64,000 bases of DNA from Aved-18 sp964606665. GTDB taxonomy: Bacteria; Cyanobacteriota; Vampirovibrionia; Obscuribacterales; Obscuribacteraceae. The position numbers and the translations under genes were made by a program. Positions within the stretch are counted from its first letter, which is position 1, and each line of letters starts with the position of its first letter. Location: NCBI GenBank assembly GCA_964606665.1, contig CAZSHS010000003.1, positions 124,001 through 188,000 of the forward strand, in the 5' to 3' direction. This document shows positions 51,705 through 61,166 of the stretch, one piece after another. The notes under the pieces are model-generated. The model worked only from the letters and a program-made list of their open reading frames with translations. It did no database searches and was not told where the DNA came from.

Positions 51705-53426
51705 ATGAGCTCTACCGCACCGGTGCCGGTTAAACCATCAGATTTTATTCGAGACATCATCAATGATGACCTTGAGGCGAAGCGTCACCAGAAAGTCATT
51801 ACTCGTTTCCCCCCAGAGCCAAATGGTTTCTTGCATATTGGTCATGCCAAATCAATTTGTTTGAATTTTGGACTGGCTAATGAATATCGTGAAAGCTTGC
51901 CCAATAGCGGCACTCGCTGTCACCTTCGTTTTGACGATACAGATCCTGTCAAAGAAGATACGTTGTTTGAAGAGGGAATCCAAGCCGATGTACGCTGGTT
52001 AGGATTTGAGTGGGATGGTTTTTATCACGCCAGCGACTACTTCGATAAAATGTATGAGTATGGCGAGCACCTGATTAAGTCGGGCAAAGCCTATGTCTGT
52101 TCGCTTAGCGATGCTGAAATAAAAGAATATCGAGGTGATGTCAAAACACCAGGCAAACACAGTCCCTATCGCGAGCGCAGTGTTGAAGAGAATCTCGATT
52201 TGTTCTCGCGCATGCGCAAGGGCGAATTCAAAGATGGAGAGCATGTTCTTCGCGCTAAGATTGACATGGCAAATGCCAACATGAAAATGCGTGACCCGAT
52301 GCTTTATCGCATTCGCCACACCAAGCATCACATGACAGGCGATAAGTGGTGTATCTACCCGATGTACGATTATGCTCATCCCATTTCGGATGCTATTGAA
52401 GGCATCACCCATAGTATCTGTACACTTGAATTTGAAAACAATCGCGAGCTTTACGATTGGGTTATCGACAATTTAATTGATTATGCTAAATTCCCATCGC
52501 GACCGCATCAATATGAGTTTGCCCGCTTGAATTTGAACTATACAGTTATGAGTAAGCGTCGCTTGCTCGAATTGGTCGAAGGCAAGCATGTTCGTGGTTG
52601 GGATGACCCTCGCTTGCCCACTATCGCTGGTATGCGTCGCCGCGGTATAACGCCTGAGTCTATACGTAATTTCTGTGCTAGTGTTGGTATTGCAAAGGCC
52701 AATAGCACAGTCGATATGAATCAACTGGACTTTTTTATTCGCGACGACCTCAATCAGAAAGCACCGCGGGTGATGGCTGTTCTAAAACCACTTAAAGTGG
52801 TGATTGAAAATTATCCTGAAGGCAAAACCGAGGAACTCGAAGCTTCTTATTGGCCGCACGACGTGCCGAAGGAAGGCACGCGCAAAGTGCCTTTTACACG
52901 CGAGATTTATATTGAGCAAGATGACTTTATGCTTGAGCCAACCAAAGATTATTTCCGGTTGGCGCCAGGAAAAGAAGTACGTTTGCGCTATGCCTATCTG
53001 ATTACATGTACAGATGTGGTCAAAGACGCAAGCGGCAAGGTGACAGAAATTCGTGCCAAATACGACGAAGAAGTCAAACCAGGCGACAACCCAGTTGGGC
53101 GCAAAGTCAAAGGCACTATTCACTGGGTGAGCGCCACTGATAATGTCGATGCCGAAGTGCGTTTGTACGAACGTTTGTTAATAGACGAAGCGCCTCCCAC
53201 AGGCAAAGATAGTGAGTTTTTGGATGCTATTAATCCAAATGCACTACAAGTTTTAAACGGCTGTAAGTTAGAGCGCAGTCTTGGTGAATGCAAACCAGGC
53301 GATCGTTTTCAGTTTGAGCGTCAAGGTTATTTCATTGCCGATGAGAAAGACAGCAAGCCGGGTGCGCTTGTTTTCAATCGCATCGTTACATTGAAAGATT
53401 CATGGGCGAAAGCGCAGAAGAAGTAG
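51705..53426 (+). CDS. glnS: Glutaminyl-tRNA synthetase
   Basis: 573 residues from ATG 51705 (AGGAG upstream). Class I motifs: FPPEPNGFLHIGHAKSICLN (HIGH, 44-47) and VMSKRRLLEL (281-285, KMSKS-like), HLRFDDTDP between, plus the beta-barrel anticodon-binding C-terminal half. It charges tRNA-Gln directly. A tRNA-Gln(CUG) gene lies 1.1 kb downstream on the other strand. Cyanobacteria proper use the GatCAB route instead, so a GlnRS gene is a point to note if the host belongs to that phylum. Confidence 0.96.
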   Translation: MSSTAPVPVKPSDFIRDIINDDLEAKRHQKVITRFPPEPNGFLHIGHAKSICLNFGLANEYRESLPNSGTRCHLRFDDTDPVKEDTLFEEGIQADVRWLGFEWDGFYHASDYFDKMYEYGEHLIKSGKAYVCSLSDAEIKEYRGDVKTPGKHSPYRERSVEENLDLFSRMRKGEFKDGEHVLRAKIDMANANMKMRDPMLYRIRHTKHHMTGDKWCIYPMYDYAHPISDAIEGITHSICTLEFENNRELYDWVIDNLIDYAKFPSRPHQYEFARLNLNYTVMSKRRLLELVEGKHVRGWDDPRLPTIAGMRRRGITPESIRNFCASVGIAKANSTVDMNQLDFFIRDDLNQKAPRVMAVLKPLKVVIENYPEGKTEELEASYWPHDVPKEGTRKVPFTREIYIEQDDFMLEPTKDYFRLAPGKEVRLRYAYLITCTDVVKDASGKVTEIRAKYDEEVKPGDNPVGRKVKGTIHWVSATDNVDAEVRLYERLLIDEAPPTGKDSEFLDAINPNALQVLNGCKLERSLGECKPGDRFQFERQGYFIADEKDSKPGALVFNRIVTLKDSWAKAQKK

Positions 53427-53433
53427 GCAAGAG

Positions 53434-54495
53434 TCATTTCTTGAAGAACTTCCCCAGTTTTTTCAAAATTGATTCGCTTTCTTTCTGACCCACAGAATCG
53501 AATCGCCACATTCCATAGGGATTAAAAAGATTCGTTCCTTCGTGAACTTGTGTGCACGGCTCCCAATTGACGCTGAGTATCGGTGATTCGAGAGTCAATT
53601 GAAATGTGTGTCCGGATTGAAATGGACGTCGCTTGCCTTCTGTTAGGCTGTAAAATCCAACTTCGTGAAACAAGATATACGCTGCTTGTAACGGACTAAC
53701 GGAGCCTGAAAGTTTTTCCAGGCAAGCGGTGGATGCCACCATATCAGGTGCTCCCAGCATATGCATACCGGAGGTATAACAATCGTTCTCATTTGATAAT
53801 GGAACTTGAACATAGGCTGCGAAAAGTCCACCCCAATATTTAGTATCTTCTGCTGTAAGTCCATCGATGAAGGAAACCAAACTTTTCCAGTTGGCTTTTG
53901 AATGGTAAAGGCTCGATGTGTCAACGATTACAGCAAGACCTCCCAGATCCAGGAGTTTGCTTGTCAGATTCAGAAATCTCAATGCTTCTTGGTGCGCTAA
54001 TTTAGAAACGGTGCCCGTGTTGCGAAAATAAATTACGCACGAATGATTGGCTAACAATTCGAGATCTTCTTGCAAAAAATCATGTTCATTTTTGAGACTA
54101 TATTTTTGACAATCTTCTATAAGCGTTGGATCTTTTTCTTTTATGTCAAAAAAAGTGTCTTCTTGTGTGGACAATAATTCAACAGCTTTTTGTTTGAACT
54201 CTTCGTTTCCTGGAATTCCAATTGAGATAAGCGGCATATATCCAAATCCGTAGTCGGCTTTAGCGCGTTGCCAATCGTCCCAGGCATTGGAGGCGTCAAC
54301 ATGCATACGCTCTTCTCTATCCAGCATAGACCAGTAATCATCTGGCTTCATCGCTATGCATGGAGCGCCGTTAGCTAGTTTTTCTACTTCTTCTTTTGTA
54401 AGTGGAGCTTCTTGTTGCTGCTGCAATAGTCCAATCATCGCGCCAAGCGGAGGCACGCAAAGAAGTTTCAAATCGTCGTCGATTTTGTCAGTCAT
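53434..54495 (-). CDS. Cytoplasmic protein of unknown function
   Basis: 353 residues without signal peptide or membrane segments. Features: a Gln run (LLQQQQEAPL), DLGGLAVIVDTSSLYHSKAN, YWGGLFAAYVQVPLSNENDC, and CYTSGMHMLGAPDMV. The GMHMLGAPD stretch faintly recalls the DUF4261 family, but this is not certain. Convergent with glnS and next to tRNA-Gln. No function is claimed. Confidence 0.65.
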   Translation of the reverse strand: MTDKIDDDLKLLCVPPLGAMIGLLQQQQEAPLTKEEVEKLANGAPCIAMKPDDYWSMLDREERMHVDASNAWDDWQRAKADYGFGYMPLISIGIPGNEEFKQKAVELLSTQEDTFFDIKEKDPTLIEDCQKYSLKNEHDFLQEDLELLANHSCVIYFRNTGTVSKLAHQEALRFLNLTSKLLDLGGLAVIVDTSSLYHSKANWKSLVSFIDGLTAEDTKYWGGLFAAYVQVPLSNENDCYTSGMHMLGAPDMVASTACLEKLSGSVSPLQAAYILFHEVGFYSLTEGKRRPFQSGHTFQLTLESPILSVNWEPCTQVHEGTNLFNPYGMWRFDSVGQKESESILKKLGKFFKK

Positions 54496-54515
54496 TATTT
54501 AATTTGTTGAATGAA

Positions 54516-54587
54516 CTGGGGTGCAAGGATTCGAACCTCAGAATGTCTGAACCAGAATCAGATGCCTTACCGCTTGGCGACACCCCA
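54516..54587 (-). tRNA. tRNA-Gln(CUG)
   Basis: 72 bases with a full cloverleaf on the minus strand: acceptor TGGGGTG pairing with CACCCCA, D-arm with GCCAAGCGGTAAGGC, anticodon stem TCTGA/TCAGA with loop TTCTGGT (anticodon CTG), and T-arm GAGGTTCGAATCC (one stem mismatch aside). The sequence matches bacterial tRNA-Gln closely. CCA is not encoded. It lies between the unknown gene at 53434-54495 and the UspA gene. Confidence 0.95.
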
Positions 54588-54654
54588 ATGTAACCAAAGT
54601 AACCAATACAAGTCTATTCAATCATACTTGACTATGTCAATAAGCGCTCAGAGG

Positions 54655-54660
54655 TATAAT
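54655..54660 (+). promoter_or_regulatory. Possible -10 box before the UspA gene
   Basis: A TATAAT about 25 bases ahead of the start at 54685; a TTGACT lies 21 bases further up, a spacing longer than ideal. Weak candidate. Confidence 0.3.
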
Positions 54661-54684
54661 CTTGGCTCTTAGCGAGACGAATTA

Positions 54685-55737
54685 ATGAAAATTCTTTTTC
54701 CAATTGATGGTTTGCAAACGGCCACTTCAACTGCAGCATCGACCTATTTGATATCGCGCAGATGGGAATCCGGCACCAAAATAAAAGTTATTGCCGTGGT
54801 CAAACCACATGAGTCGCTTCTTGCGATGTTCGGCAAGTTCGGTCAAAGTGTTGAGCGCGAACAATTCTTATATCAATACGGATTATCTTGCAGCGGTTAT
54901 ACTGCCGAATTACAAAAAGAATTGCCCCATTGCGAAGTGACATTTGAACTACTGGAAGGCGATCCGGCGGACATGATTTTGCAGGAAGCCGAAAATTGGA
55001 AGAGCGATTTAATTATTTTAGGTTCGCACGATAGACAATCTCTCAAGCGTCGACTTTTGGGAGGAGTATCACATGCGGTATCATCGCATGCAAACTGCCC
55101 TGTCATGATAGCCAAACATCCTCTTCATGATGAGCCGCACGAAATCTCACCGCGCATGACTCGTGTGCTGGTTCCTTGTGATGGTTCGCATAGTTCTATC
55201 GCTGCACTTAAGTGGATCGCGCAATTGCATTGGCACGAAGAAACTGAAGTTGTTTTTCTTGCTGTAATAGATCACGTGCAAGATAAATATGCCAAAGAAG
55301 CCGATCCGCAGAAAGCAACCGACATTATGTTTTTGTGGCAGGAGCGCCGTCAACACTTACAAAAAAGTCTGACTGAGCTTGCCGAGCATCTTGAAAAAGT
55401 GAGCGAACTCAAGCACATCGATGTCAAAATTATTGCAGGCGATCCACGCGAAGCGATTGTAAAATACGCAAATGAATGGAGGGCTGATTTGATTGTAATC
55501 GGCTCGCACGGTCATACAAGGCTATCCATGCTTTTTCTTGGAAGTGTGGCGCAGGCAGTAGTTACTCACGCTCATTGCGCGGTCGAAGTTATCAAAACTT
55601 GCCAGGATGATGAAATTGTAGCTTTGCAAAATTCTTATTTAGAGTCGCAAGAGTATGATGCAGACGAAGTTAAAGAAGATTTGAATGAAGTTCGTCCCAT
55701 GGACAATCTGCATATTCCGCCAACGGGGATGATGTAA
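54685..55737 (+). CDS. Tandem universal stress protein (UspA-UspA)
   Basis: 350 residues made of two Usp domains. Each ends with the ATP-binding pattern G-x2-G-x9-G-S/T: LIILGSHDRQSLKRRLLGGV, and LIVIGSHGHTRLSMLFLGSV. The first begins MKILFPIDGLQT and the second RVLVPCDGSHSS. Such proteins bind ATP and respond to starvation, oxidants or DNA damage. After the second domain is an acidic tail of about 35 residues. Stop abuts arfB, convergent. Confidence 0.95.
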   Translation: MKILFPIDGLQTATSTAASTYLISRRWESGTKIKVIAVVKPHESLLAMFGKFGQSVEREQFLYQYGLSCSGYTAELQKELPHCEVTFELLEGDPADMILQEAENWKSDLIILGSHDRQSLKRRLLGGVSHAVSSHANCPVMIAKHPLHDEPHEISPRMTRVLVPCDGSHSSIAALKWIAQLHWHEETEVVFLAVIDHVQDKYAKEADPQKATDIMFLWQERRQHLQKSLTELAEHLEKVSELKHIDVKIIAGDPREAIVKYANEWRADLIVIGSHGHTRLSMLFLGSVAQAVVTHAHCAVEVIKTCQDDEIVALQNSYLESQEYDADEVKEDLNEVRPMDNLHIPPTGMM

Positions 55738-55738
55738 A

Positions 55739-56161
55739 TTAGTCGTCGAAGTTAACCGACCTTCGTGCCTTCTTCTTTTGAGATAGAGCGACTTTCTTGT
55801 CTACACGCTTTTGAGTTGAAGAATAACTAGGTTTAGTTGGACGTCTGGGAGTCGGTCGCTCAGCTACACTTTCAATCATGGTGCGCAGCTTCTCAAGGCA
55901 ATCGTCTACATTTTTATTTTGATCGCGAAATTTTTGACTGGTCACAATGATTTCGTTTTCTGCTGTGAGTCTATTGGAAAATTTTTCTAAAAAGCGTGCT
56001 TTGACGTCATAAGGCAGACTTTCTGTAACCACTACGGCCCAGCGCATGATTGCTTTGCTATTTACTTTGTTGACGTTTTGACCACCTGGACCACCACTTC
56101 GCGCAAAGGCAAAGTTAAGTTCAGACAAGGGGATTTGAATTCGCGAGTTGACTACGAGCAT
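55739..56161 (-). CDS. arfB: Alternative ribosome-rescue factor ArfB (YaeJ-like peptidyl-tRNA hydrolase)
   Basis: 140 residues, with the release-factor GGQ motif in FARSGGPGGQNVNKVNSKA and a lysine/arginine-rich tail (KRVDKKVALSQKKKARR) that enters the mRNA channel of stalled ribosomes. It is short and lacks codon-recognition domains, which distinguishes it from RF1/RF2. Frees ribosomes stuck on broken messages. Divergent from the next gene, with a perfect palindrome (56256-56285) between. Confidence 0.93.
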   Translation of the reverse strand: MLVVNSRIQIPLSELNFAFARSGGPGGQNVNKVNSKAIMRWAVVVTESLPYDVKARFLEKFSNRLTAENEIIVTSQKFRDQNKNVDDCLEKLRTMIESVAERPTPRRPTKPSYSSTQKRVDKKVALSQKKKARRSVNFDD

Positions 56162-56255
56162 GGCTACTTTTCAGATTTGTGACTTTGTTTCTGTATGTTA
56201 GCAAATCACACAAATAATTATGAAATTTGGGCTTTGCACCTTTCGTCCCTCTTTT

Positions 56256-56285
56256 AAAACCATATCCGTTAACGGATATGGTTTT
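56256..56285. repeat. Perfect 30-base palindrome
   Basis: The sequence reads the same on both strands for 30 bases, centred between 56270 and 56271 (arms AAAACCATATCCGTT / AACGGATATGGTTTT). It lies in the 221-base divergent space between arfB and the gene at 56383. It could be an operator for a dimeric regulator of both genes, or a terminator-like hairpin with the AAAA/TTTT ends. Only symmetry is seen. Confidence 0.7.
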
Positions 56286-56382
56286 TGAACTAGACCGAAG
56301 AGCCCAAGAAACGGGCATTTCTATTTTTTTGAGGACTTGCCAAAAACACAAATCACTCTGTTGTAGCAAGCGCGTTAAAATA

Positions 56383-57774
56383 ATGGACCGGGGGTCTCAA
56401 TCAAGAAATCAAGTGCTAAAATCCTTGTTCCTTTGTTTGCTTTTAGCTATACATGCCTGCGCAATACCGGCTCAGGCAAGCATCTTTTCAGGCAAGGAGG
56501 AGCAAATTGAGCACTACACAACAGAGATTCTTTTGAAAGAAATTGACCTTGAGCGTTTCTACAACAAATACCGATTATTTTCGAGCAAAGACCCAAAGTA
56601 CAGATATCGACGCTATTTTTTATTGCAACAGACGGCTGCTGGATTGACGCTTGGAAGTTACATTGCTTCTTGTGCGGATCTTGGAAAAAACCTTACAACA
56701 CCAGATAGAATTTCAGTTCCGCTTGCAGAACGCACAACCAAGATTGGATTTTTAGGAGTGGTCTTTCAAGGTGGAAGCTCAGCTATTGAACTTGCTTCCA
56801 ATGTTTCAACTGCCGTAAAGCACAAAGTAAAAAAGATCGATCCCAAAAGTACAGCCAAAAATGTTCAATCTAGATTAGACGAAATAGATTCTTTGATGGC
56901 ACAAAGAAATGCACTTGTGCAGCAAATAGATAACAAAGAAGGCGTGGAAATTCTCCAAAGTGAAGGGCGTATTCTCAAATATTTTCGCGATTGGTGCCTC
57001 AATGAATTTGCCGATATTTACGCCGATGCAAAATCTTATCAAGCAAGCAATAGTATCTATTATGTTCTGGATGTGACCTCTGCCACTCTTTATGGCGCCA
57101 GTTATTTAATAAGTTTGAGAGCGCTCGATAAGCCACACTTATTTAATCCGGCTGCTAAAGTTGGTATCGTTGGCGATGGCTTTGGTATCGTGAGTGCACC
57201 ATTATCTTCCTGGTCGTACAGCTATTTGTACAAGTATCATCGCAAGAAGCTTGGCATTAACATGAAAGAAAAACTCTACGATCCAGAGGAAATAGCTAAG
57301 ACAGAATTAGTTGCACTAAAATCCAAAATAGAAAAATCTGATGCACTATCGAAACCACTGCTGAGCAATATTCATGCGCGTTTGTCTCTGATTGATTTTT
57401 GGTCTTGTGAGTACGACGATTACATTTCCAAAACGACAGTGGAAGATAGACGTTTTCAAAAAGTGGCGTTGCAATCGAATATTTCGGGTCCATTAATTTC
57501 GACTGCGTTTTTGGCTCAGGACATAATGGCTTTGGTGGCGGCAAATAGTCTGAAAAACAATCTTATGAAGAGCACCACCGTTGGATTTATTTCTACTATT
57601 CCTCCACTTGTAGCATCGGGTGCATCTCTTCTTTTGACGTCGTACTGGGCAGCGGACGAAGGCATTCATCAACACATTTTGAAAAAGAAGGGTCACACTC
57701 CTGAGCAATTAATTGAAAAGCGCTTTGCCGTGCTTGGTGAGATGGAGACTAAACTTCAACAAATTGAGAAGTGA
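56383..57774 (+). CDS. Exported/membrane protein of unknown function
   Basis: 463 residues from ATG 56383. Signal segment (VLKSLFLCLLLAIHACAIPA), a helical region, then hydrophobic stretches (YFLLQQTAAGLTLGSYIASC; KIGFLGVVFQGGSSAIELAS; STTVGFISTIPPLVASGASL). The general plan, with a GFLG/GVLG hairpin and charged helical ends, resembles the tandem pair at 23497-25346. No enzyme motifs. The earlier in-frame ATG at 56227 would contain the palindrome and is rejected. Confidence 0.65.
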   Translation: MDRGSQSRNQVLKSLFLCLLLAIHACAIPAQASIFSGKEEQIEHYTTEILLKEIDLERFYNKYRLFSSKDPKYRYRRYFLLQQTAAGLTLGSYIASCADLGKNLTTPDRISVPLAERTTKIGFLGVVFQGGSSAIELASNVSTAVKHKVKKIDPKSTAKNVQSRLDEIDSLMAQRNALVQQIDNKEGVEILQSEGRILKYFRDWCLNEFADIYADAKSYQASNSIYYVLDVTSATLYGASYLISLRALDKPHLFNPAAKVGIVGDGFGIVSAPLSSWSYSYLYKYHRKKLGINMKEKLYDPEEIAKTELVALKSKIEKSDALSKPLLSNIHARLSLIDFWSCEYDDYISKTTVEDRRFQKVALQSNISGPLISTAFLAQDIMALVAANSLKNNLMKSTTVGFISTIPPLVASGASLLLTSYWAADEGIHQHILKKKGHTPEQLIEKRFAVLGEMETKLQQIEK

Positions 57775-57948
57775 AATCTAAATAGATCGCGCAAGTCTCG
57801 CTCCGCTTGACAATGCGTGGGCGACTTGCTTCCTTTTATCGATAAATTGACTGCCGAGCGAATCTACCGCAAATAAGGTCTTCAAGTGGATATAATTCTC
57901 TCCCGCCGATTGCATGTAGCAGTCAGTTCGAATAACTGGAGAGAAAAT

Positions 57949-58425
57949 ATGTGCAAACAAATAGCTGTCACACTTTTGCTGATTTCGTGCATGGCAATGC
58001 CATTAGCTTCAAATGCAAAAGTAGATAAACCAGCTAAAGACTGGCAGTTGAAGACTCTCAAGGGCATTAAGTCAATTAAATATAGTGTCGCTTACGATCC
58101 AGATGGCAGTTTGCTGAAAGTTGTAGATACAGGACTTTCAGGAATGAAAGTGACAGCCAAAGCTGCTCCTAAAGCTAAAGAAGGCAGCAACGAAATAAAT
58201 GACAAAAACGATGCGCTATTAAAAATCTATGTCGACAATCGCGATAAAGAGCAAGCTTGGGTGGGACTTGCAATCAAACAAAAGTCACAACTCAATCGCG
58301 ATTCTGCACAAAGCTATGATGCCGAAACTTATGCAATAGGCTCCTTGTGTGAGCGTTCAAAAACAAAGGATGTAATCAAAGAGTTGTGCGCCACATTCAA
58401 AGAAGATATGAAAGCGAATAACTAG
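57949..58425 (+). CDS. Small secreted protein of unknown function
   Basis: 158 residues from ATG 57949 (GGAGAG upstream). Signal peptide (IAVTLLLISCMAMPLASNA) and a soluble, Lys-rich domain (YSVAYDPDGSLLKVVDTGLS, VGLAIKQKSQLNRDSAQSYD) with two cysteines near the end (SLCERSK, ELCATFK) that could form a disulfide. A TATAAT lies about 55 bases upstream. No known family recognised. Confidence 0.65.
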   Translation: MCKQIAVTLLLISCMAMPLASNAKVDKPAKDWQLKTLKGIKSIKYSVAYDPDGSLLKVVDTGLSGMKVTAKAAPKAKEGSNEINDKNDALLKIYVDNRDKEQAWVGLAIKQKSQLNRDSAQSYDAETYAIGSLCERSKTKDVIKELCATFKEDMKANN

Positions 58426-58458
58426 AATTGAAATTGACTGAACACAGGAGACCGCCTC

Positions 58459-59055
58459 GTGGCATGGATTGATCCAATAATTTTGCAAGGAGAATATGCT
58501 TCTCTGGAGCCGCTTTCATTCGAGCATGAAGCGGGGCTGCAAGATGCTGTTCGAGACGGTGACCTGTGGAAGTTATGGTATACGTTCATTCCTGAACCAG
58601 ACAAAATGCATCATGAAATCGAACGCCGGTTGGCACTTCAATCAGCCGGCGTTATGATACCATTTACGGTGATAGATGCTAAAAGTGGAAAGACACTAGG
58701 CATGACTACTTACATGAATATTGACGCCCCAAATCGTCGGCTTGAAGTTGGATCCACCTGGTATCGCGCTTCTTCCCAGCGCACCGCAGTTAATACCGAA
58801 TGCAAATTGATGCTTTTGACTCATGCATTTGAAAGAAACGATTGCATCGCGGTTGAATTTCGAACTTCTTTCTTCAATCATCAAAGCAGACGCGGTATTG
58901 AACGTCTTGGCGCTAAACTCGATGGCATTTTGCGCAATCATACAATTATGCCAAATGGCACATACCGAGATCAATGCGTGTACAGCGTGATCGAAAGTGA
59001 ATGGCCGGGCGTGAAGGCACATTTGACTTTTCAACTCGAAAGACATAAAAACTAA
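58459..59055 (+). CDS. GNAT-family N-acetyltransferase (RimJ/RimL type)
   Basis: 198 residues from a GTG start with GGAG upstream. Pattern: ILQGEYASLEPLSFEHEAGL, IPFTVIDAKSGKTLGMTTYM, RRLEVGSTWYRASSQRTAVN (acetyl-CoA binding region, with STWYRASSQ in place of the usual Q/R-x2-G-x-G/A), and EFRTSFFNHQSRRGIERLGA, typical of Acetyltransf_3 proteins. Substrate unknown. Its stop overlaps the PlsC-like gene start by one base. Confidence 0.88.
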   Translation: MAWIDPIILQGEYASLEPLSFEHEAGLQDAVRDGDLWKLWYTFIPEPDKMHHEIERRLALQSAGVMIPFTVIDAKSGKTLGMTTYMNIDAPNRRLEVGSTWYRASSQRTAVNTECKLMLLTHAFERNDCIAVEFRTSFFNHQSRRGIERLGAKLDGILRNHTIMPNGTYRDQCVYSVIESEWPGVKAHLTFQLERHKN

Positions 59056-60251
59056 TGCTCGATTTTGTTAAGCCTAGAACCTCATATCCGTTAATAACTT
59101 TCGTCAAAATTCTCTGGCCGCTTTATGTGCTCTTCACTTATAAACAGTTGCGCATCGAACTTTCAAGCGAAGTGGAAGAAACGTTTGTGCGCTTGAAGCG
59201 AAAAACAGTTTTAATATGCCCTAATCATTCGCATAAGTTAGACCCTGATGTCATGTTTGCTCTATCTAGAGCGGTCAAACAAACTTTCAATTTCCTTGCC
59301 GCTCGTGAGATCTTTGGTGCATATCGCAGCAGAAGATACAGATGGATGCAGAAGCTTGGTTGTTTTTCAATTGAGCGTGGAGCGGCGGATATCCAGTCTA
59401 TCAAGACGATTCATGAGGTTTTGACACAAGACGAAAAGAAATTGGTGATTTTCCCTGAAGGCGAAGTCAGTCATCAAAATGATTATTTGATGAATCTGGA
59501 AGATGGAGTCGAGCGCATGGCGCTTACCGCTTGCAAAGATTTGAAAAAAGAAGATGCTCAAAAAACTATTTTCATTTTGCCAGTTATTTTGAAATATCGT
59601 TTTTCTAAAAATGTGTGGAATGAGATTTTGGAAAATCTCAGCCGTGTGGAAGCGCAACTGGAGCTGAAAGTTGCTGCAGGTGAACCGGTAAGTCAAAGAA
59701 TTCGAAATTGTCTTTTGAAGGGCCTTGAAAGGCTGGAAAATCGTCATAACGTTACAAAAAAATCTGATAATCTTGAAGAGCGCTTATCCAATTTGCGTGA
59801 GCGTTTAATCGAAATCTCCAAAGAATATTTGAAAGTCGATCTGTCTGCCAATATCGGCCAAGTCTCGCAGCTACACATATTACGCAATAGCTTTGCCTTC
59901 AACCAATTCGCTGATGGAAGTCATCTTGAGCTATCTCCGCAAGATAGGGTGCATTACGAAGAACTACGTCTGGCGACACATACAGTGGCTATTGGCGAGC
60001 ACAGTTTCAAAGAAAATCTATCTCAAGAAAACGCAGCAGAGCTTGTGAATCTTTTAGAGGAAGCAATTTTCGGCAAAATTACACTGCCGCTTCCAGACAT
60101 TGCCGAAATTGGTGTAGCCAAAGAAATTGATGTCGCCTGCTATTTAAAGGAGTTCGAGGAAAAGAAAGCAAAAGGCGTGCAAGCGCTCAAGGCCGAGCTT
60201 TCAGCCCGTATGAAAGAACGTAATTTGCAATTTGGTAATTCTAGAATCTAG
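59055..60251 (+). CDS. Acyltransferase of the PlsC/1-acylglycerol-3-phosphate type
   Basis: 398 residues. The N-terminal 250 residues hold the acyltransferase motifs: VLICPNHSHKLDPDVMFALS (H-x4-D), GCFSIERGAAD, and VIFPEGEVSHQND (PEG motif). The C-terminal 150 residues are helical and not recognised. It probably moves an acyl chain to a lysophospholipid or related lipid, membrane-associated. Coupled to the GNAT gene upstream; the minus-strand methyltransferase overlaps its end by 4 bases. Confidence 0.88.
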   Translation: MLDFVKPRTSYPLITFVKILWPLYVLFTYKQLRIELSSEVEETFVRLKRKTVLICPNHSHKLDPDVMFALSRAVKQTFNFLAAREIFGAYRSRRYRWMQKLGCFSIERGAADIQSIKTIHEVLTQDEKKLVIFPEGEVSHQNDYLMNLEDGVERMALTACKDLKKEDAQKTIFILPVILKYRFSKNVWNEILENLSRVEAQLELKVAAGEPVSQRIRNCLLKGLERLENRHNVTKKSDNLEERLSNLRERLIEISKEYLKVDLSANIGQVSQLHILRNSFAFNQFADGSHLELSPQDRVHYEELRLATHTVAIGEHSFKENLSQENAAELVNLLEEAIFGKITLPLPDIAEIGVAKEIDVACYLKEFEEKKAKGVQALKAELSARMKERNLQFGNSRI

Positions 60252-61081
60252 TAATTCGAGATAAAAATCTCAGAGCCAATCTTGCTCGTGTGATTAACGT
60301 TGCAGTTATTCATGCCGTATTGCAGCGACCACGATTGAATGTTGGCAAAGTCGTAAAGCGACCTAATTTCTTTGCAATCGTCGTAAGTAATCAAAAATTT
60401 GTGATGACTTCGCCTCAGGCAATCTGCAAGTAACTCGTGATCAAACTCGTGCAAAGAACCACCGGGACCATAGAGCCTGGATGCGGTGAAGTAAGGAGGA
60501 TCTAAAAAAATGAAAACGTCTTTACCGGGCTTTTGAATAACTTTCTCGAATCCTAAATTTGTAATTTCAGTGTCGCGCAACGCTTCTGGCATTGGGGTCA
60601 ATCGCTCAATTGACGATGGAGTAAAACGACGTTGACTAGCCAGTTTTGAAAATCCACCAGCGCGAGTGGTACCAGAGAAGGTGACACGATTAAAAAAGAA
60701 AAAGAGCAGCGCTTCTCTGTATTCGCTCAGAACTTTTTCTTTGCGAGCAGAGATAAAAAAATCTTTGATTTCGTCGCTAGATTTAAACTGGCAGCGCATT
60801 TCTTCCAGTTCAATCTGCATATGCTTGCATGTTTCAGGATTTTGCACGGCGCGCCAGAAAGAGACCAATTCTTTGAACTTGTCATTTATCCAATAAGTTT
60901 TGGCAAAAGCAATAGACCGTGCATGAAAATAGACACTGCCCCCTCCAACAAACGGCTCCCTGTATTCGGTCGCGTTTTTTGGCATAAAGTTTGCGATTTG
61001 GAGCACCGCTCTTTGTTTTCCGCCGGGATATCGAAGCGGCGACCTGAATGATTTAGTTGCGGTGTTTGGCCTGTCCATCAA
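60248..61081 (-). CDS. Dam-type (D12 class) N6-adenine DNA methyltransferase, orphan
   Basis: 277 residues. Motifs: SPLRYPGGKQRAVLQIANFM (N-terminal AdoMet-binding start), EPFVGGGSVYFHA (FxGG), and KDVFIFLDPPYFTASRLYG (catalytic DPPY). This is the D12/Dam class order. No restriction endonuclease nearby, so it is probably a regulatory or phage-derived orphan enzyme; target unknown. It is the second orphan DNA methyltransferase of the window. Confidence 0.92.
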   Translation of the reverse strand: MMDRPNTATKSFRSPLRYPGGKQRAVLQIANFMPKNATEYREPFVGGGSVYFHARSIAFAKTYWINDKFKELVSFWRAVQNPETCKHMQIELEEMRCQFKSSDEIKDFFISARKEKVLSEYREALLFFFFNRVTFSGTTRAGGFSKLASQRRFTPSSIERLTPMPEALRDTEITNLGFEKVIQKPGKDVFIFLDPPYFTASRLYGPGGSLHEFDHELLADCLRRSHHKFLITYDDCKEIRSLYDFANIQSWSLQYGMNNCNVNHTSKIGSEIFISNY

Positions 61082-61166
61082 CTAATGATAACCGCAAAGC
61101 TTCAAGTTTTAAACTTGCACGGTTCTCAAATGGGCTAAAATACAGATGGCTCCCACGGGTGAGATC

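Noticed and set aside
56227..56382. Upstream extension of the gene at 56383 to ATG 56227
   Set aside because: It would put about 50 non-signal residues and the palindrome in front of a clear signal peptide at 56383.
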